Source: Acidiferrobacteraceae bacterium (GTDB lineage Bacteria; Pseudomonadota; Gammaproteobacteria; Acidiferrobacterales; SZUA-150). Taken from it: a stretch of DNA of 54,798 nt. Under the pieces are notes generated by a model. The model worked only from the letters and a program-made list of their open reading frames with translations. It did not search any database and was not told the origin of the DNA. The stretch's first letter is position 1. Each line of letters opens with the position of its first letter. The DNA is taken from contig QIGL01000079.1 in NCBI GenBank assembly GCA_003228915.1, positions 1 to 54,798 of the forward strand, in the 5' to 3' direction. This document shows, piece after piece, positions 54,566 through 54,798 of this stretch. The translations under genes were made by a program, and so were the position numbers.

Positions 54566-54798
54566 ATGTTTGAGTTTATTTATCCCGCTACTATCAAAAA
54601 AGATGAAAGTGGACGTGTACTGGTGACTTTTCCAGATGTCCACGGTGCCGTAACGGATGGGGCAGATATGTCTGAAGCACTGCAAGAGGCCCCGGACTGT
54701 CTTGCTGAAGCCATTGCCGCCGCTATGGCTGCCGGCGAAGATATCTCTAAACCCACCAAAGCAAAACGTAACCAGGTGTTGATACCTTTGCCGGCATC
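54566..54798 (+). CDS. hicB: HicB-family antitoxin (cut by the window end)
   Basis: The frame runs off the window and reads MFEFIYPATIKKDESGRVLV, TFPDVHGAVTDGADMSEAL, then an Ala-rich helix, the usual HicB RNase-H-like fold of the YPA-xx and FPD motifs. ATG 54566 has a GAGG ribosome site six bases upstream; ATG 54554, overlapping the hicA stop, is the alternative. The DNA-binding C-terminus, which would bind the palindrome, lies outside the window. Confidence 0.88.
   Translation, partial: MFEFIYPATIKKDESGRVLVTFPDVHGAVTDGADMSEALQEAPDCLAEAIAAAMAAGEDISKPTKAKRNQVLIPLPA

Noticed and set aside
1-54798. rRNA, tRNA, CRISPR array, prophage or integrase
   Set aside because: I looked for these on both strands and saw no convincing example; a tRNA scan would be decisive for the tRNA part.

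Overview
The window is a stretch of gammaproteobacterial chromosome of moderate GC content. The core gene orders miaB-ybeZ-ybeY-corC-lnt-leuS-lptE-holA-proA-nadD-rsfS-rlmH-maf-rng-yhdP and kdsD-kdsC-lptC-lptA-lptB-rpoN-hpf-ptsN-hprK-rapZ-PTS are typical of Gammaproteobacteria. HPr kinase/phosphorylase (hprK) next to ptsN and rapZ, and proA between holA and nadD, point towards Chromatiales-, Thiotrichales- or Xanthomonadales-like lineages rather than enterics. Envelope genes for LPS export (lptABCE), Kdo synthesis (kdsCD) and retrograde phospholipid transport (mla) show a diderm cell. Anaerobic ubiquinone genes with FNR/Anr-type boxes suggest a facultatively anaerobic life. I saw no rRNA, tRNA, CRISPR array or prophage.

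Layout. (1) 1-6.4 kb: ubiquinone cluster. A TauD-like oxygenase, a YhcC-type radical SAM protein, ubiU and ubiV form one operon behind a perfect FNR-type box. The O2-independent ubiT lies on the other strand and is divergent from ubiD, with a second FNR-type box between them. (2) 6.4-15.1 kb: an accessory block of small or unusual genes: an exported orphan, a Cys-rich mini-protein, VOC, LysE/RhtB, GFA, GIY-YIG, a PhnD-like binding protein coupled to a GGDEF/EAL protein, a Sel1-repeat protein, an ankyrin lipoprotein and a bacterial AP2-domain protein. (3) 15.2-37.9 kb: a flavin oxidoreductase, then the long housekeeping run (tRNA modification, ribosome maturation, lipoprotein acylation, LeuRS, LPS assembly, Pol III delta, proline and NAD synthesis, RNase G, YhdP), a nitrilase-fold amidase, mgtE and a WYL-like orphan. 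(4) 38.0-48.0 kb, minus strand: a regulatory PTS and sigma-54 cluster that continues into LPS-export and Kdo genes. (5) 48.0-54.3 kb, plus strand: a Kef-type antiporter, a DUF72-like protein and mlaFEDCB. (6) 54.3 kb to the end: a HicA/HicB toxin-antitoxin pair, cut by the window edge.

How the genes work together. UbiU/UbiV hydroxylate ubiquinone precursors without O2, UbiT is their lipid-binding partner and UbiD decarboxylates the shared precursor; the two FNR-type boxes would tie the set to oxygen limitation. PtsI, HPr, PtsN and HprK form a phosphorelay with no sugar permease in sight, overlapping end to end with rapZ. Its mannose-type EIIA has lost the phosphorylated histidine. LptC/A/B/E and KdsC/D make and export LPS, while Mla keeps phospholipids out of the outer leaflet; the mla operon is interrupted by a 170-bp palindromic MITE-like element.

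The most interesting items are the two FNR-type boxes around an O2-independent quinone cluster that also contains an O2-dependent oxygenase family, the His-less EIIA in a complete regulatory PTS, the PhnD-GGDEF/EAL pair, the bacterial AP2 protein, the element inside mla, and a palindrome sitting exactly in the promoter spacer of a probably leaderless hicA.
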